Source: Agelas oroides (Eukaryota > Porifera > Demospongiae > Agelasida > Agelasidae). Taken from it: a DNA stretch of 64,000 bases. Location of the stretch: assembly GCA_949130485.1 (NCBI GenBank), contig OX422183.1, positions 28,026,816-28,090,815 of the forward strand, in the 5' to 3' direction. A program made the position numbers and the translations under genes. The notes beneath the pieces are model-generated. The model was given only the letters and a program-made list of their open reading frames with translations. It searched no databases and was not told the DNA's origin. Of this stretch, positions 21,812 to 33,765 are shown piece by piece (within the stretch, counting starts at the first letter, position 1; every line of letters begins with the position of its first letter).

Positions 21812-24237
21812 AATGATACAGACTTTAATAAGTTGATTTAGAACTGTGATAACTACATCATTACAAAAAGGGTTGGTATTACAATCTACATGCACAACAG
21901 ATGTAGAAGTAGCTTTCGCTGTTTTCTTTCTGTTGAATTGCGGAAGCTTACAACAAGATGGACAGTACCATTTTCCTTTTGGGGGGCAGCGAATCCTTAG
22001 GCAATCAAAGTGAAACCATTTAATGGTACACTTACCATTATCACAACAAATCATGTCACCATAACAGGGCTGTGCACAGTAACACCACAATTTTTCTGGA
22101 TCTTCAGCTTCTTCCTCTGCTGGTTGCTTAGTTTGTGAGAGAACTTGCACAACACCAGAGCTGTCTGCTACTGGTTTCCTTGTGTACCACTTTCCAATCA
22201 CTTCTGGTAGAACTCCATACACAAATACATGTTCGACTTTCTGAGCAGCTTCTTCGTAAAATACTCTGTCTCGTGCAATCCTCTCAACAGCTATGCCACA
22301 TTCTGTCCATACAACAAAGTCACCATAATCCACATTACACACATTCATTTGGACCTGCACCTGGTAGTAGTAAGAATGTTGTCTACGCAGGACCTATTCT
22401 CCTGAGGTGTTCTTTATCATACAGAAGTTTTCCTTCTCATCATCTGGAAAGCCATCTTTAAAGCAGTGAGGACACTTTACTTCCAGTGTTCCCTTCCCAC
22501 AGCAATCACAACTGATAGCACCATCAGGAGTTGCACCAATGAAAGGTCTTTCCATGCTGATGAATAGCCCTGCATCCTTCACCTGAAAATTTGTGTGCTC
22601 AGCAGACCTAGCTACACTATAGGCAGTTATTGCATCCTTCTCATGACAACAGCCCCACCTATGTATAAAGCATCAAAGCAAAGAAAACAAAAAAAGTGGT
22701 GTAAATGGTGAGGAGAGAGAGAGAATCAGTTATAGTTGTTCATGCTCACTGTACAGGCTTTCACGAGTTTAAACCATGTGTGAGAGACAGACTGGGAAAG
22801 ACAAATAGTACCTTGTGCTTTCTGTAGAAAACTTATATGCTTAAGTGTGGGTAGCAAATCCATTTGATCAGGCTTTGTGAGGGCATACTAGGATTTGTGC
22901 ATGTTGCTTCTTTGAAATTAGAGGCAGTTATCCGTCCAGCCCTCTGCTGAAACCAGCTCTTGTTTGAAGCCTGCCCGACTGTCGATTGCTCTAGATATTT
23001 CACCTGATCTGGAGTCACCTGAAAGAACAATTAAGGGCATGCAGGAGCCTCACATACATTATAGTGAAGAGCTAGCTATACCCGTTACCCACCTTGATGG
23101 TTTTCACTGCTTCTTCACATGTTTTCACTAAAGTCCATTGCAAGACTGTCAGGTTTGTACATGTGCGAAATAGGAGTAGGTAAACTGGAGTTGCAAGTGC
23201 GTGGATGAATTGGGCAGAATATGGTGGTGTGAGCTTCAGAATGGCTGGCTTCAATTCAGCAAGATTTAATGTGCTGTAAAACGCATCCAGTTCAGATTGA
23301 GTGGGTGGCTCAATGAGTTGCATCCATTTGCAAGAAGTTGTTGTATCTTGCTTCTTGTTGTTGGGGCTCGTGAAATCAATGCTCTTGATATATGCAGCAG
23401 TCACCTTAATTTTAACCAAAGGGTCCAAGTAAACAGTAGATTTTAATGAACTGAAATGGAAGTGAACTTACATCTTTAGCAACTGGAAGCCATGAACATG
23501 CCTTGGAGGTACAAGCTGTTGCTCCAGATTTGCTTTGTGCTTCGTATGCTTGCACCAAGCATGAAAGTACTGCAGCAATGTGAGAACACGCCTCACCAAG
23601 CCTGTTGTGTTAGATGCATGGCATTGCAAGTGCTGAACATGAATTATGATACAGGAAGTGATATATCATACCCTGCCATGCAATTGCAGTGAGCAGCAAC
23701 AATTTCACCGGTGTGTTGGCAAATTACCCATGGAGTGAGAGGAGTAGCAGTCATCCTTTGTGAATGCTTTACCTAAAGACATCATGATATAGACTTTAGC
23801 AGGGCATTATGCATGCATTTACTTCATTTACTTGTACCTTTCCCATCACGACCCATCGAAGATCATCACCGACTTTAAACTGATGCGCTTTCAGGTCGTG
23901 GACCCAACCAGCCTTCACACAGCTGTCACCTCCAGTCATGCCTTTCCATGCCTGGGAAATAATGCATCACTTTTTCAAACCAAAAATTGTTGTGATGACT
24001 ATAAATGTCAGTGAGATTAACCTTTATTTCCTCTCGGGTGTAGGGGCTAGGTGTCGACATACAGTATATGAACATATCACTCCACTGCACACAGGGGACT
24101 ACATCAAGCTCTTTCAGCCACATATCCTTTGGAATAGCGTATGGATCGCTTTTCAGCCCACTCTCCACAACTTTCGCAACATATCTTGCCCTCGATTCAG
24201 ATGACAGGGTATGCACATACTCCGAAGTTCGCTCCAT
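21791..24237 (-). pseudogene. SWIM zinc finger + YqaJ exonuclease + PHD finger gene, broken
   Basis: A spliced gene read leftward from ATG at 24237. Exons deduced from matching phases: 24237-24022, 23951-23838, 23772-23672, 23601-23472, 23404-23093, 23028-22812, 22658-21791. Exons 3 and 4 form a SWIM finger (HCNCMAG joined to LGEACSHIAAVLSC). Exons 6 and 7 form a YqaJ/lambda-exonuclease-like nuclease (WFQQRAGRITASNF, then PFIGATPDGAISC, GTLEVKCP, YYYQVQVQMNVC). The end is a PHD finger (CYCAQPCYGDMICCDNGKC, then WYCPSCC). Breaks: a +1 (or -2) shift near 22830 and a TAG at 22396-22394. Such genes ride with THAP transposases, perhaps helping process ends or DNA intermediates; that role is inference. 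Confidence 0.85.
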
Positions 24238-24795
24238 AAGTGTTGCGAATTGTCGATTGAAATGTCACACGCGCGCGTCCTCTCAGCCTGCCTTCCAACA
24301 TGGCTGCATGGCAACCGTTGCTAATTAAGGAAGTCACGTAAATGCAATTCCAAGATTGAACCCGGGCAAGAGTCACCCACCTAACGTCACCGAGGTATCG
24401 TTGCTAATAGCGACCGGATGTAGCTGTTTTTGACAGGAAGTTAGGGCTTTACGACCGTTGCTCAAGTCGAACTCGTTTGCCAACTGGTGTACTAAGAGTA
24501 CCAACCGAGAAACTTACCATGACCATGAGAAGGTCACCATTCATCCGCTGGAAAAATTCCAGATTTAAGCGTTTTTATTGCTGAACCAGGTGGGCGTTGG
24601 CCGCCACAACATGTAAACAACGAAGTGGGCGGGGCTAATTATCTTGTTGTGTATTGTACAAAGATAAACAACTTTTAATTATGAATAGAAGCAAGAATTT
24701 GTGATTCACATCTAAGTAACAATAGCAGTTGAAATCCTGCATCATTTTTGCTGTTTTCATGTGGACCCGGTCCTTAACTCCCCTGAGTGTTTAAA
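24238..24795. other. Upstream region of the SWIM/YqaJ gene
   Basis: CpG-richer than nearby introns and presumably the promoter side of the minus-strand gene. No TATA box or repeat was recognised with confidence. Confidence 0.35.
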
Positions 24796-25079
24796 TTGAG
24801 CTGATTTCGCCAAGAACTTCTCGTTTTCAAGAGTTATGCTGCGATTCGTTTGCCACGGCGAGCGGTAGTCGGCCATATTCTAGTCTGAGAATGAGTTCAT
24901 GCGCCCTGGTCTGGGATCCCGGATCCCGGCCCAGGAGTACAGCGCAGCGCCGCAGTACTCCCGGGATCTCAGACCAAGGCGCGTGAACTCGTTCTCAGAC
25001 TAGCCGACGCGCTCGCCATGGCAAACGCGAATCGCAGCATAACTCTTGAACGAAACGTTCTTGGCGAAATCGGCTCAAT
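24796..25079. repeat. 284-bp imperfect palindrome (hairpin MITE)
   Basis: The arms start TTGAGCTGATTTCGCCAAGA and end TTGGCGAAATCGGCTCAA and stay complementary through GTTATGCTGCGATTCG and the GTCTGAGAATGAGTTCA region to a loop around CAGCGCAGCGCCGCAG near 24950. It is inserted inside the right arm of the composite transposon. Confidence 0.88.
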
Positions 25080-25951
25080 CTAAAGACATCCTCGTTCGGT
25101 TTGAAGCACATTGGTCAATACTGCTACAATATGTATGTACAGGCATGGCCCGCATTGCCAGAAATTTGAATAGCGCGGCGGTCACGGCGTTATTTCCGTA
25201 GCGTACGGAGTTATAAGTAAAACGCGGAAGTTTACGTTGTACCGTATTTGCAATTATCCGTAATTGTATATGCTAGCGTACATTTTTGTACCTATTTTGT
25301 ACGGATTTGGCAAATTCTGTGAACAAAACCTGCAAAAACTTTACGGCCAGTCGGGCAGAGGACATCAAAAATAAGTGAGTTATATCGTTAACCAATCAAA
25401 AATGAACTGCAAAAGTGTATATTTTTATTTCAGAAAATTTGAAATGCCTATTTTTTCACACTTCAATGTGTGAAAACACGGTAGAAATACTATCACGAAT
25501 GGCAAATTCTGTGACCTTCAGGAGCCATCACTGTAGATATCTGTGGCTAGTAGAGAGAAAGCAGAAGGTGAATATATCGTTAACAACACATTTACGGACA
25601 AGGTAAGCTTGTTACTAAAGTTAGAGTTTGAACCGCCATAGGCTCCCGTAGTAAAACACGAAGTACGTGTAACGGAAATGTAATGGACGTTTCCAAAGAG
25701 TGCAAAGTCCGTGTCATTACATTTCTGGCAAGGGTACATATCCAGGGTTACCAGGGAATGTCCCACAGATTCCTTACCTACTACACATACTCACTACATT
25801 AGGTAGGGGTTTGTTGGGGCAAGATAAAGGGATACTAGGACAACTTGGGACACTGTTTGCTAGCTATCTAGTTGTACCATCATACCGCATGAATTTCCTT
25901 CGCATACTTAGCTATGTCCTGTGACTCTGCATTAATACTATGCGCCGAGGG
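25080..25951. other. Right arm of the composite transposon, non-coding
   Basis: AT-rich with several short open frames of no known family, ending in the ACTATGCGCCGAGGG terminus. Confidence 0.4.
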
Positions 25952-25955
25952 TTAA

Positions 25956-26951
25956 GCACATTTTTATGTGGCTACTATTTGGAGGGTGGCAAGAATTGAG
26001 GGCAGTATCTATTCCTTTGGAAAGTCCACAAATATCAATGGCAGCTGGCAAAGGTATGTGTGAACGATACAGCTGGTCTAGGGCTACAGAGCCATTTATG
26101 CCACTGGACAGTCAGTTGACTCCTCTGCAGCTAGCCACAAATTGTGTGACAACTGATGGATGCTGGCAGTATAGTATGTGCAACCCTTCAGTCCTGCTGT
26201 CAGCCATGAAAACATATAGAACATGAAACAGCTCTAGGGTGACGGTTGTCAGCAATTATTTGTGCACATGTTTGTGTGCCTCCTATATGGGCAACTGGAA
26301 AACATGGAAATGTGGGAACGGAAATGGAAATGGAAACAGGAATGGGAATGGAAACAGGAATGGAAATAACTGAAAGATATGGCGAACCTGAACCAGTCTC
26401 GTGGGCATACTCTCACCAAGAGTCTCAGATAAGCCTGAACTAGCACCACACTGGGTACATTTTCTTCAATCCGTAAACTTACACCAGGGAGACGTAGCTG
26501 CTTTGTCATTGTGGGACCACGAGTAGTTGTGTATCGACTGACTGATAGCAGCCTGAGGTAGATGACCACACTGCTGGCATATGACAATGCAGTCATTTGT
26601 CCTGCCTGTTGGCTACCCAGCACAAAAACTTTTTGTCGTGTTCACTTGCTGCCTGAGAGCTGTAGGAATCATGTTTTATGTGGTACAGCCAGTGCATGCC
26701 CACCAGCCGCTATGGGGGTCTGGGGGCATGCCCTCCCAGAACAATGTTGAGAATTTTGGTACTTGAGGTGTATTTTGGAACCATTTGAGGCTATCCCTTT
26801 GTACATATGCAACACACAGACTTAATACATTATCACGAGAATGGTGAATACAACATACAGAGCCAAGCTAGCTACAAGTCCTGCATCATTCGGAAAGGTG
26901 GTCAAGTACCATGCTACAGTGTCTCTCTGTTCTTGTTGTGTTCATTTGCTA
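25956..26951. other. Repeat-derived intron sequence
   Basis: Holds a GGAAAT/GGAAACAGGAAT purine run (about 26311-26372) and a GGGGGTCTGGGGGCATGCCC segment near 26707-26760 that recurs at 60210-60230, a worn MITE end. GGGCAACTGGAAAACATGG at 26288 resembles the termini of the element at 30866-33530. Confidence 0.45.
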
Positions 26952-27960
26952 TCACAAAAATTTTCTGAGCTCATCCTTGTCATCGTCAAACCAAGGAGGA
27001 AGGTGGATTAGAGTATAAGACACCTTGTTCAATGTCTTACTGGCCTCAATCTGCTTTGAGGCCTTTTCCAAGAAGACTGGTCCAAATAGACTTGTTTTCC
27101 TCTTCTCATAATCCTCATTGACTAATGACTTAATCTTTGGATCGAATCTCAAGAAGCAAATTTTCTCCTGTCTGGAGTGATTGTATTCGAAACACTGCCG
27201 AGCAACACCTGTGCCCTATGCACGATCATTACAATGTCCTCCATGAACACTGTGGCATCTTTGTTGAGGAGATCAGCCAAAAGACAAGCAGGCCAGCTGT
27301 GCCCAAAAGTTGCTCTTGAACCCAGTTTTTCTGAGCCAAAATATGTGTCTTGCCTCTCTTGCTTTAGCTGCTCCTAGGTGTCATCATTCATCATTGCATG
27401 ACAATTTGGTTGATGGAAGCCTTTCATTATTGCCTCCTGTTCTTCACTGGACAAAGACTGATTAGCATGCTTTTCGAGAAATGTGGCAATTACCTGAGGG
27501 CCCTCTACCACCTTTGGGTCAAACTCAATTAGCTCTAGTGCTTCTGCCTCATCTAGGAGATTCACTACATCCTCTTTGTGCTCCTCTTGAGGTCGTTTCT
27601 GACTATGTGACTGCTCCTCCTCCTGAATATATTCCCTAGTTCCTGATTGTTCATCTCCCTATTAGCACCTCAGGGACCTTGCCAAAGGAGTGGCATGGGG
27701 TAACCCCCAAAGGTACTGGCAGGAACTGTGACAGCACAGTACCACCTATTTCCAGCCTTGTGTTTGAGACCGCAGGGGTAATGCCATGCCACCTGGTCCA
27801 AACTCCATAAATGTGTTGCAAAGTGTCTGGGGAAGGTTAGGGCCGATAGAATTACTACCACCCTTTCCACCATTGATATCAGTTGGGGATTTACCCTTCT
27901 CTGGCAGATTGGCACCCTGCTTCAATAAAGGCACATCTTCCACTCCTAGCTTCTGCAGGA
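26952..27960 (-). pseudogene. Degenerate gag-like gene of a retroelement
   Basis: Minus-strand fragments in order: KGKSPTDINGG (27880), LLDEAEALELIEFDPKVVEG, FLEKHANQSLSSEEQEAIMKG, a shifted region near 27200-27330, then FDPKIKSLVNEDYEKRKTSL and GPVFLEKASKQIEASKTLNK. I recall this arrangement in gag-like proteins of tyrosine-recombinase (DIRS-order) retroelements of sponges and cnidarians. At least two frameshifts and several stops are present, and no RT or recombinase follows. Confidence 0.55.
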
Positions 27961-28396
27961 GGAATACCGTCTTGGTAGGGTCCTGTTTTATCCACTGGTT
28001 ATCAATGGATGGGTTTGACTCAGAATCGGATGGATCGTTTTCCCATTTTGCTGGACATTCTCAGAACAGTTGATTGATTAGTACATGGTCCACAGCAAAA
28101 ACAAGTCATCTTTTGCCATCTATGCGAGCTTTTTGGAGTTGAAATTTTAATTTGTCTAATTATGTGGAGCTGTAAAATTGCTGTCTTGAGATGCAAAAAC
28201 ATGTGGAATACAAATTTCACAAAGTAAAATTCCTTCAGTGTTATGTGTCACATGTTAATATATTGTGTAACTACTGTACATATTTATGTGTTAAATTTTC
28301 TGATCTACAATATAATGGGAATCACCTTTGTTTTGTTCTCTATTAAACTTCCTACGTATATTCACTTGATGTAATTAATTTTAATTTTGTGTACAG
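27961..28396. other. Intron end before coiled-coil exon 6
   Basis: No feature recognised until the conserved acceptor region at 28380. Confidence 0.4.
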
Positions 28397-28423
28397 GAGG
28401 AAATGAAGAAATTGCGTGAAAAG
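28397..28423 (+). CDS. Coiled-coil exon 6 (27 bp)
   Basis: TGTGTACAG acceptor, GTGAAC donor, phase 0-0. Encodes nine residues, EEMKKLREK. Shortened at the 3' side relative to the 45-bp unit, so it may be a truncated copy using a new donor. Confidence 0.65.
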
Positions 28424-28495
28424 GTGAACTACAGTAGTGCTATTAAGCTATGTATTGTTCTCTACTGGATTACACTATGTTCATTTAGCCTCATT

Positions 28496-28581
28496 CCCAG
28501 GCCTCCACCGTTTTTGTTCTTCGGTTTGTGTTCAGTATACTATGATACACAAAAACGGAAGAGCGCCTGGGAACAAGGCTA
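28496..28581. mobile_element. 86-bp MITE with 9-bp target duplication
   Basis: Inverted ends TAGCCTCATTCCCAGGC and GCCTGGGAACAAGGCTA, inner complementary CCGTTTTTG and CAAAAACGG. ATGTTCATT is duplicated on both sides (28487-28495 and 28582-28590). Same terminal family as 36384-36985 and 48355-48932. Confidence 0.9.
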
Positions 28582-28586
28582 ATGTT

Positions 28587-28680
28587 CATTAGAGGTAAAC
28601 AACCATGAGTAGTTTTGAATGTGCATGGTGATGTAATTGTGTGTGCAGAAGGAAATATTTAGGGATAAAGAAACCGTAAA
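28587..28680 (+). pseudogene. Relics of coiled-coil exons
   Basis: ATTAGAG followed by GTAAACAACC (28589 on) is the 3' edge of a former exon plus donor, cut by the MITE. GCAGAAGGAAATATTTAG at 28645 is a second, dead copy with an in-frame TAG. Confidence 0.5.
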
Positions 28681-28690
28681 CTTTTTTGTG

Positions 28691-30114
28691 TATGATACAT
28701 GACTAGTTCAATCTTTGTTCTGAACTGGAAACAAAGGATGCTCGTGTGATTTGGTTGTACTATATACAAACTGTTAGAATGCGTAAAAAGATGTAGGCAT
28801 AGCATACTAAAGAAATGCAAACAAGGTAAGGATGATCTAAAAGTGGATACACCACATCCCTCCTCCTTTATTTTAGCCTTGAGTGCTTTCTGTGAAAAAA
28901 CATTAAGGGATGGAACTTTGTATGTTTACCTTCACTTTTATGTCCTCTTGCTTGGCCTTTTTTTTTGGTAACCCATCCATGTTATTAAAATGACCTTGTT
29001 TTCATTCTTGTTTACATATGGGCACATTTTGAAGATATATCTGATGAAACTAAAAAAGTGTAACCACACCCTAAAACAATGGTTTACCTACACATAGATA
29101 CGTAGCTCAAAGCAGTCTTATTCCCTGTAATGTTTCCAGTAAGAATCTAATTGCAGTGCCTAATGGATGTAGTTCTGTGTAAATTTAGCTTTGACTGTAG
29201 TTTTCAGTTAACAGTTTTCACTTAGCCCTGAGCTAGGGATCCCGACAAAGAATCCAAGAATGAACGAACTTGACTCAAGTATGCTGAAATCCAAGAACCA
29301 AGTGACCTTGTTTGTAAACTACAGTTACAATAGTTTCTATGACTTTTGTTCTTCCGAAAATTAATAAAGCGAACAGAGGGTTATGTGCCAAAATATGGCC
29401 ATTATGGGATATTTGATTTTATATGGGGATTATATATGAACTTACCTTTAACAGATATCCACGTGAGTGGTCCAGCTATTTTAATACTCTACCAATGGTA
29501 AATAATCAATTGCACTGGTGCTTGCTAAATTTACTTGTCAAAAGTCACTTGAAACTATCAATTATTCTTCTATGGGAGAAATGTATTGCAACATAAAATA
29601 ACAGCTAATTTAGTCTCTTGACAGCTATAAAGTTGATTGGTCCAGGCATTTTTGCACAAGATACATCAAGTGAAATCCATCAGTACCACTAGTTTCGTAG
29701 CGAAGCTTCAAAAGTCACTTGAACCGAACCAAGCCCAATTTTTGGCACTTAACCCTTTCAAGTCCAAGACTGAAAATAGCTTTGTAGCACCAACTTTTAT
29801 AGTCCGGTTTTTATATATCTCAGATAGATATGCAGTTCTAGTACAACAGATTTGAAATCGGAGCACCTTCGATTTTTTCGTTGGGAGCCCTACCTGAGCT
29901 ATGATTCAAGCTGCCAACACTTGAAGCACTAAAACTGGGGTAGTCCTATACAGTATGGCCTGAAAATGAACTTAGGCCAAATTAAAGATTTCCTAATGTA
30001 CTTGTGGAAAATTGAAATGAAAAATAGCAAGGAAAATTAGCTGCTACATGCTAAAATAGCTTGCATGTGGGAAGTTAGGAAAATGCTGTGTGCTTGTGTT
30101 GTGGCTAGCGCAAA
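28691..30114. other. Intron, nothing recognised
   Basis: AT-rich; an open frame at 29637-29855 has no recognised similarity. No array exon is visible. Confidence 0.4.
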
Positions 30115-30665
30115 GTCTTGCAGAGGTATTTTTATCCCGCGCATAAGCCCCCCCCCCCCCAACCATATATGCCTGTTACCAAAATTTACTGACAACTATG
30201 TGTGGCAGTCCCGTGTAGAAAATCGAAGGTTATTCCGTCGCATATTTCGATTGTATCGCTGTGTTTGAAGTGCCGTATTGCTGAACTTCCGGGGCTCATA
30301 TATATTCAATCATCTACGAAGCACGTATGAGCCCCGCCCTAACGGAAGTTCAGCGATATGGCGCTTCAAACACAGCAATGCGATCGAAATACACGACGGA
30401 ATAACCTTCCATTTCTACATGGGGCTGCCACATGCATAAATAACATCATTCCAGATGGCAACTGCAAAGTCATCAAATGCGTTCTCTTCTTCTATCTGGA
30501 CACGAAGTTGTGGGCGGGGCACCGGAAGGGAGGGCGTAATCGTGAGAGAAAATGTCGCATCCCGCGTGTAAGCCCCCCCCCCCCCCTGCGCTTTGTACTA
30601 AAGCTAAGGTTGCAAAAGGGGGGGGGGGGGGGGGGGGGGGCGTATTTTGCGGGACACTACGGTAT
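30115..30665. mobile_element. Element with poly-C/poly-G flanks, hosting a hairpin MITE
   Basis: The left part GGTATTTTTATCCCGCGCAT followed by C12 and the right part G28 CGTATTTTGCGGGACACTAC are inverted copies of one terminus. Inside it, 30202-30431 is a separate hairpin. Confidence 0.6.
30202..30431. mobile_element. 230-bp hairpin MITE
   Basis: GTGGCAGTCCC at the left and GGGGCTGCCAC at the right. The arms are complementary through TTATTCCGTCG and CGACGGAATAA and the GGGCTCATA / ATGAGCCCC loop edges. A sister copy is at 40828-41080. Confidence 0.88.
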
Positions 30666-30762
30666 TTGAACTTATTAGCTAAGAAAGAGCGTATATACTA
30701 CTAAGTTTCTTCTCTACTAACTATGCTGTGTTCACCTACAAATGATGTAAATGTGTGTACAG

Positions 30763-30807
30763 GAGAAGAGGAGGGAAAAACACAAGCAAGAACTTCAGGC
30801 ATTAAAG
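30763..30807 (+). CDS. Coiled-coil exon 7 (45 bp)
   Basis: GTGTACAG acceptor, GTAACT donor, phase 0-0. Encodes EKRREKHKQELQALK, the most basic unit of the array. Confidence 0.8.
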
Positions 30808-31323
30808 GTAACTAACATTGTTCCTACCTATTCTATCCTTTGGAGAACAGATGTGCACACTGCACAGGGCTCCTGGAAAAGCAGGGAACAGGAAACAGGA
30901 TGGGAACAGAGGGAGCAAAATAATTGACCAAGTTGCCTTCAAGTTTTACCTACCTTTGGTCCTGTGACAGCAGTCAACACTCTCTGGGATAGCAGCTATT
31001 AGACATCAGTGATCCAGACAACCAATAAGATGAAAATTTCCCCTGTTGTTACACCCCTATAGTACCACCAGTTATTTTCACTGGATGCCGTCATCGCACT
31101 TTCAAGTTAAGTAATGAGCAGTTTGGAGGAAGACAATGCCATGCACATCAAGATTAGCAACTGCTGTGGACTTACTATGAACAAGATTAAAATTGAAATT
31201 TCAATCTGCTAACAGCAAACCAACTAGAAGGAAAAATAGAAAATGAAAGCAGACTAACTCCATTAAAACAACACATTGTAGCTGGTGATGAGTTTTGATA
31301 AAATTGACTCTGCTGACAAGTTA

Positions 31324-31444
31324 TAGTTATAGCACAGTGCCAGGGATTAATGGCAGTAAACTTGCAGACCGAGTCTGAGCGTAGCCCGAGGACGAGGTTT
31401 GTTTACTACAGACCTAAATCCCTGGCCACCTGTGCTATAACTAT
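31324..31444. repeat. 121-bp hairpin MITE
   Basis: TAGTTATAGCACAGTGCCAGG and its inverted counterpart CCTGGCCACCTGTGCTATAACTA frame the unit; the middle has CGAGTCTGAGCGTAGCCCGAG. Confidence 0.75.
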
Positions 31445-31752
31445 TTCATATCCCACCTGATTGGTCCTTTGTTGTTATTACTGTAAACACATCTGTACAT
31501 GTGCAAGTGTTTACAGTAACTTCAATATTATTTACACACAACTGTATATAAAATCTGTACTATAGTGTAGCAATGTAGTGAAAAACACATAGAGAGGGAA
31601 TTATGGGCCATATTATCCCTTGTAGCCCTCAAGGAGAGAAAATATCACAGTTAAACCCCACCAGTTGTATAAGTAAAACTATACTAGGTGGGATATATGT
31701 CAACAAAATTCTTAAAGATGAAAATTGAATCTGCTGGTCAATTCTTATCCCA

Positions 31753-32271
31753 TTAAACCCTATAGTACACTTTTGATAACGTCATACTGCGCACTGCGCA
31801 GAAAAGATAGTCTGCGCGCTGGCGCGCAGGTTCTGCGTCAGCAGAAAGGGTGGCACAGGGGGAGGTGGCACAGGGGGAGGTGGCACAGGGGGAGGTGGGT
31901 GGGGTCACCCGCAGGGTGCTGCTAGGCTTGGCTGCAAAAGGACCGTGGTTGGCACCGGGTGGGCCAACCCTTGGCCTGGCTGCATGAGCAGGCTTAGAAA
32001 ATGCTACTCTCACCTTTCAGGGGGTTCATTTCTGGCAGGGAAGGCTTCTTGGGCTCTAAGCGGGTGTTTGCCAATCGAGAGTGCTGACCATTGCATGCTC
32101 GTTAATGAGGGGGCGTGGTTAAGGTCACGTGTCCGCTTGCTAAGGCTGGAAGTGGAGTTGGGCTCAGTTTTGGAGTCAGAGCTTTGACACAAATGGAGAT
32201 ACGGTGCGTTAAAGGCATGTTTAGGCTAAAACTAATCTCCAGTGAAAAAAATTCAGTGTTTAAAGGGCTAA
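31753..32271 (+). mobile_element. TTAA-type MITE, copy A
   Basis: About 85-95% like the copy at 32607, including CACTTTTGATAACGTCATACT at the left and AGTGTTTAAAGGGCTAA at the right. It contains three GGTGGCACAGGGGGA units. The TTAA sites are degraded. Open frames inside are shared by all copies of the family and are not supported as genes. Confidence 0.85.
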
Positions 32272-32606
32272 TGGTCCGTGTGAAGGCCGAAATCTGGGGG
32301 GAATAGTTTGTGTGGCTGAAGTGCATTTGAGCCCTAAGCCTTTGTCTGACCCTGCCTGAGTTGTAACCCGCTCCAAGTGGGCCATTAGTCTCATTATGGG
32401 CTATGAATCTCATTAACAAGCAGTTGGATACAGTTTGGCACATTGGGACTGGTTATGAATATCATTACAGCCTTGCAGAGACCAGCAGTGGCCAACTCAG
32501 TATTCTAAGCCCTTACTCGACACTGTCCGGTTGTAGTGGTTAACAGAGCCCTCATGAATATCATTAAATGCTGCCTTTTGTTTTGACTCACTTCACTGTT
32601 AATTAA

Positions 32607-33112
32607 CCCTTTAAACCCTATAGTACACTTTTGATAACGTCATACTGCGCACTGCCCAGAAAAGATAGTCTCTGCGTGCTGACGCGCAGGTTCTGCGTCA
32701 GCAGAAAGGGTGGGACAGGGGGAGGTGGGTGGGGTCACCCGCAGGGTGCTGTGCACATGGCAGCTGCTAGGCTTGGCTGCAAAAGGACCGTGGTTGGCAC
32801 CGGGTGGGCCAACTCTTGGCCTGGCTGCATGAGCAGGCTTAGAAAATGCTACTCTCACCTTTCAGGGGGTTCATTTCTGGCAGGGAAGGCTTCTTGGGCT
32901 CTAAGCGGGTGTTTGCCAATCGAGAGTGCTGACCATTGCATGCTCGTTAATGAGGGGGCGTGGTTAAGGTCACATGTCTGCTTGCTAAGGCTGGAAGTGG
33001 AGTTGGGCTCAGTTTTGGAGTCAGAGCTTTGACACAAATGGAGATACGGTGCGTTAAAGGCATGTTTAGGCTAAAACTAATCTCCAGTGAAAAAAATTCA
33101 GTGTTTAAAGGG
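32607..33112 (+). mobile_element. TTAA-type MITE, copy B
   Basis: A 506-bp element flanked by perfect TTAA (32603-32606 and 33113-33116) with termini CCCTTTAAACC and GTTTAAAGGG. It defines the family that also makes the fold-back at 6531. Confidence 0.92.
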
Positions 33113-33678
33113 TTAAGACAAAATGAAAGATGAAAATTGAATCTGCTGACAAGACTCAGCAAGTTTTTGCAAAAATGAATGAATGAAAATTAAATGTGCT
33201 GACAAGCAAATTCATGTTTTCGAACTGAACTTAAATTTTAACACTGAAAAATGCTGATTGTGCATTTTCAATGTTCTATATTTGCTCACAATGGCAAGAT
33301 TTACTTGAACAGCACAGTCTTAAATGCTTTATAAAATGGAAATTTCACTGGCCACAATGTTCACTGACTCCACTTCTTTCTTGTTCTACTCATGAACAAG
33401 ATTAGACTCCCACGAGTCATCCCTGGTTCTATTTATGAATATATGTTCCTAGTTGTTCCTGGCCATGCGGCTTTTTGTGGAAACTCCCATTCTTGTTTTC
33501 CATGTCCTGCTTTTCCAGTTGCCCATGTTCACATGGATTAGTTATTTTGTGGGAAGTATTAATGCTTTACTCCTGGTAATGCCTGTATGTATTGCACTCA
33601 CATAATGTACGACTGTACAATGAGAATCATCTATGTTTTGTTCACCTCTTACCTACATATATGCTCACTGTATTGTAG

Positions 33679-33765
33679 TGTCATCAAGAGGAAATGAAAG
33701 AGAAACATGAGAAAGAACAAGAGGTGATGAAGGAAAAATATGAGAAGGAACTTCTTTCATTGGAG
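33679..33765 (+). CDS. Coiled-coil exon 8 (87 bp, double unit)
   Basis: TATTGTAG acceptor, GTAAAC donor, phase 0-0. Encodes 29 residues, CHQEEMKEKHEKEQ followed by EVMKEKYEKELLSLE, two units read through in one exon. Either an internal duplication or loss of an intron fused them. Confidence 0.8.

Larger units (their letters stand above)
12893..25955. mobile_element. 13 kb TTAA-flanked DNA transposon with nested Ngaro element
   Basis: The ends read TTAA-CCTTCGGCGCGTA (12893 on) and TATGCGCCGAGGG-TTAA (to 25955), imperfect inverted termini of about 13 bp with TTAA duplicated on both sides. TTAA targets are typical of the piggyBac and Kolobok superfamilies. The interior carries a THAP-type transposase and a SWIM/YqaJ/PHD gene, so I favour a Kolobok-like or IS4EU-like autonomous element, now dead, into which a retrotransposon (14248-20204) inserted. 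The terminal repeat is short, so the assignment of the outer ends to this internal gene pair is an inference. It lies inside a host intron. Confidence 0.65.
30866..33530. mobile_element. 2.7 kb element with CTGGAAAAGCAGG termini
   Basis: GGCTCCTGGAAAAGCAGGGAA at the left and an inverted TGTCCTGCTTTTCCAGTTGCC at the right suggest one transposon, about 1.5 kb after subtracting the two nested MITEs and a hairpin. No coding capacity recognised. Confidence 0.5.

Noticed and set aside
12893..25955. piggyBac as the family of the 13 kb element
   Set aside because: TTAA fits piggyBac, but the encoded transposase is THAP plus DDE_Tnp_4 type, not piggyBac, so Kolobok-like or IS4EU-like is preferred.
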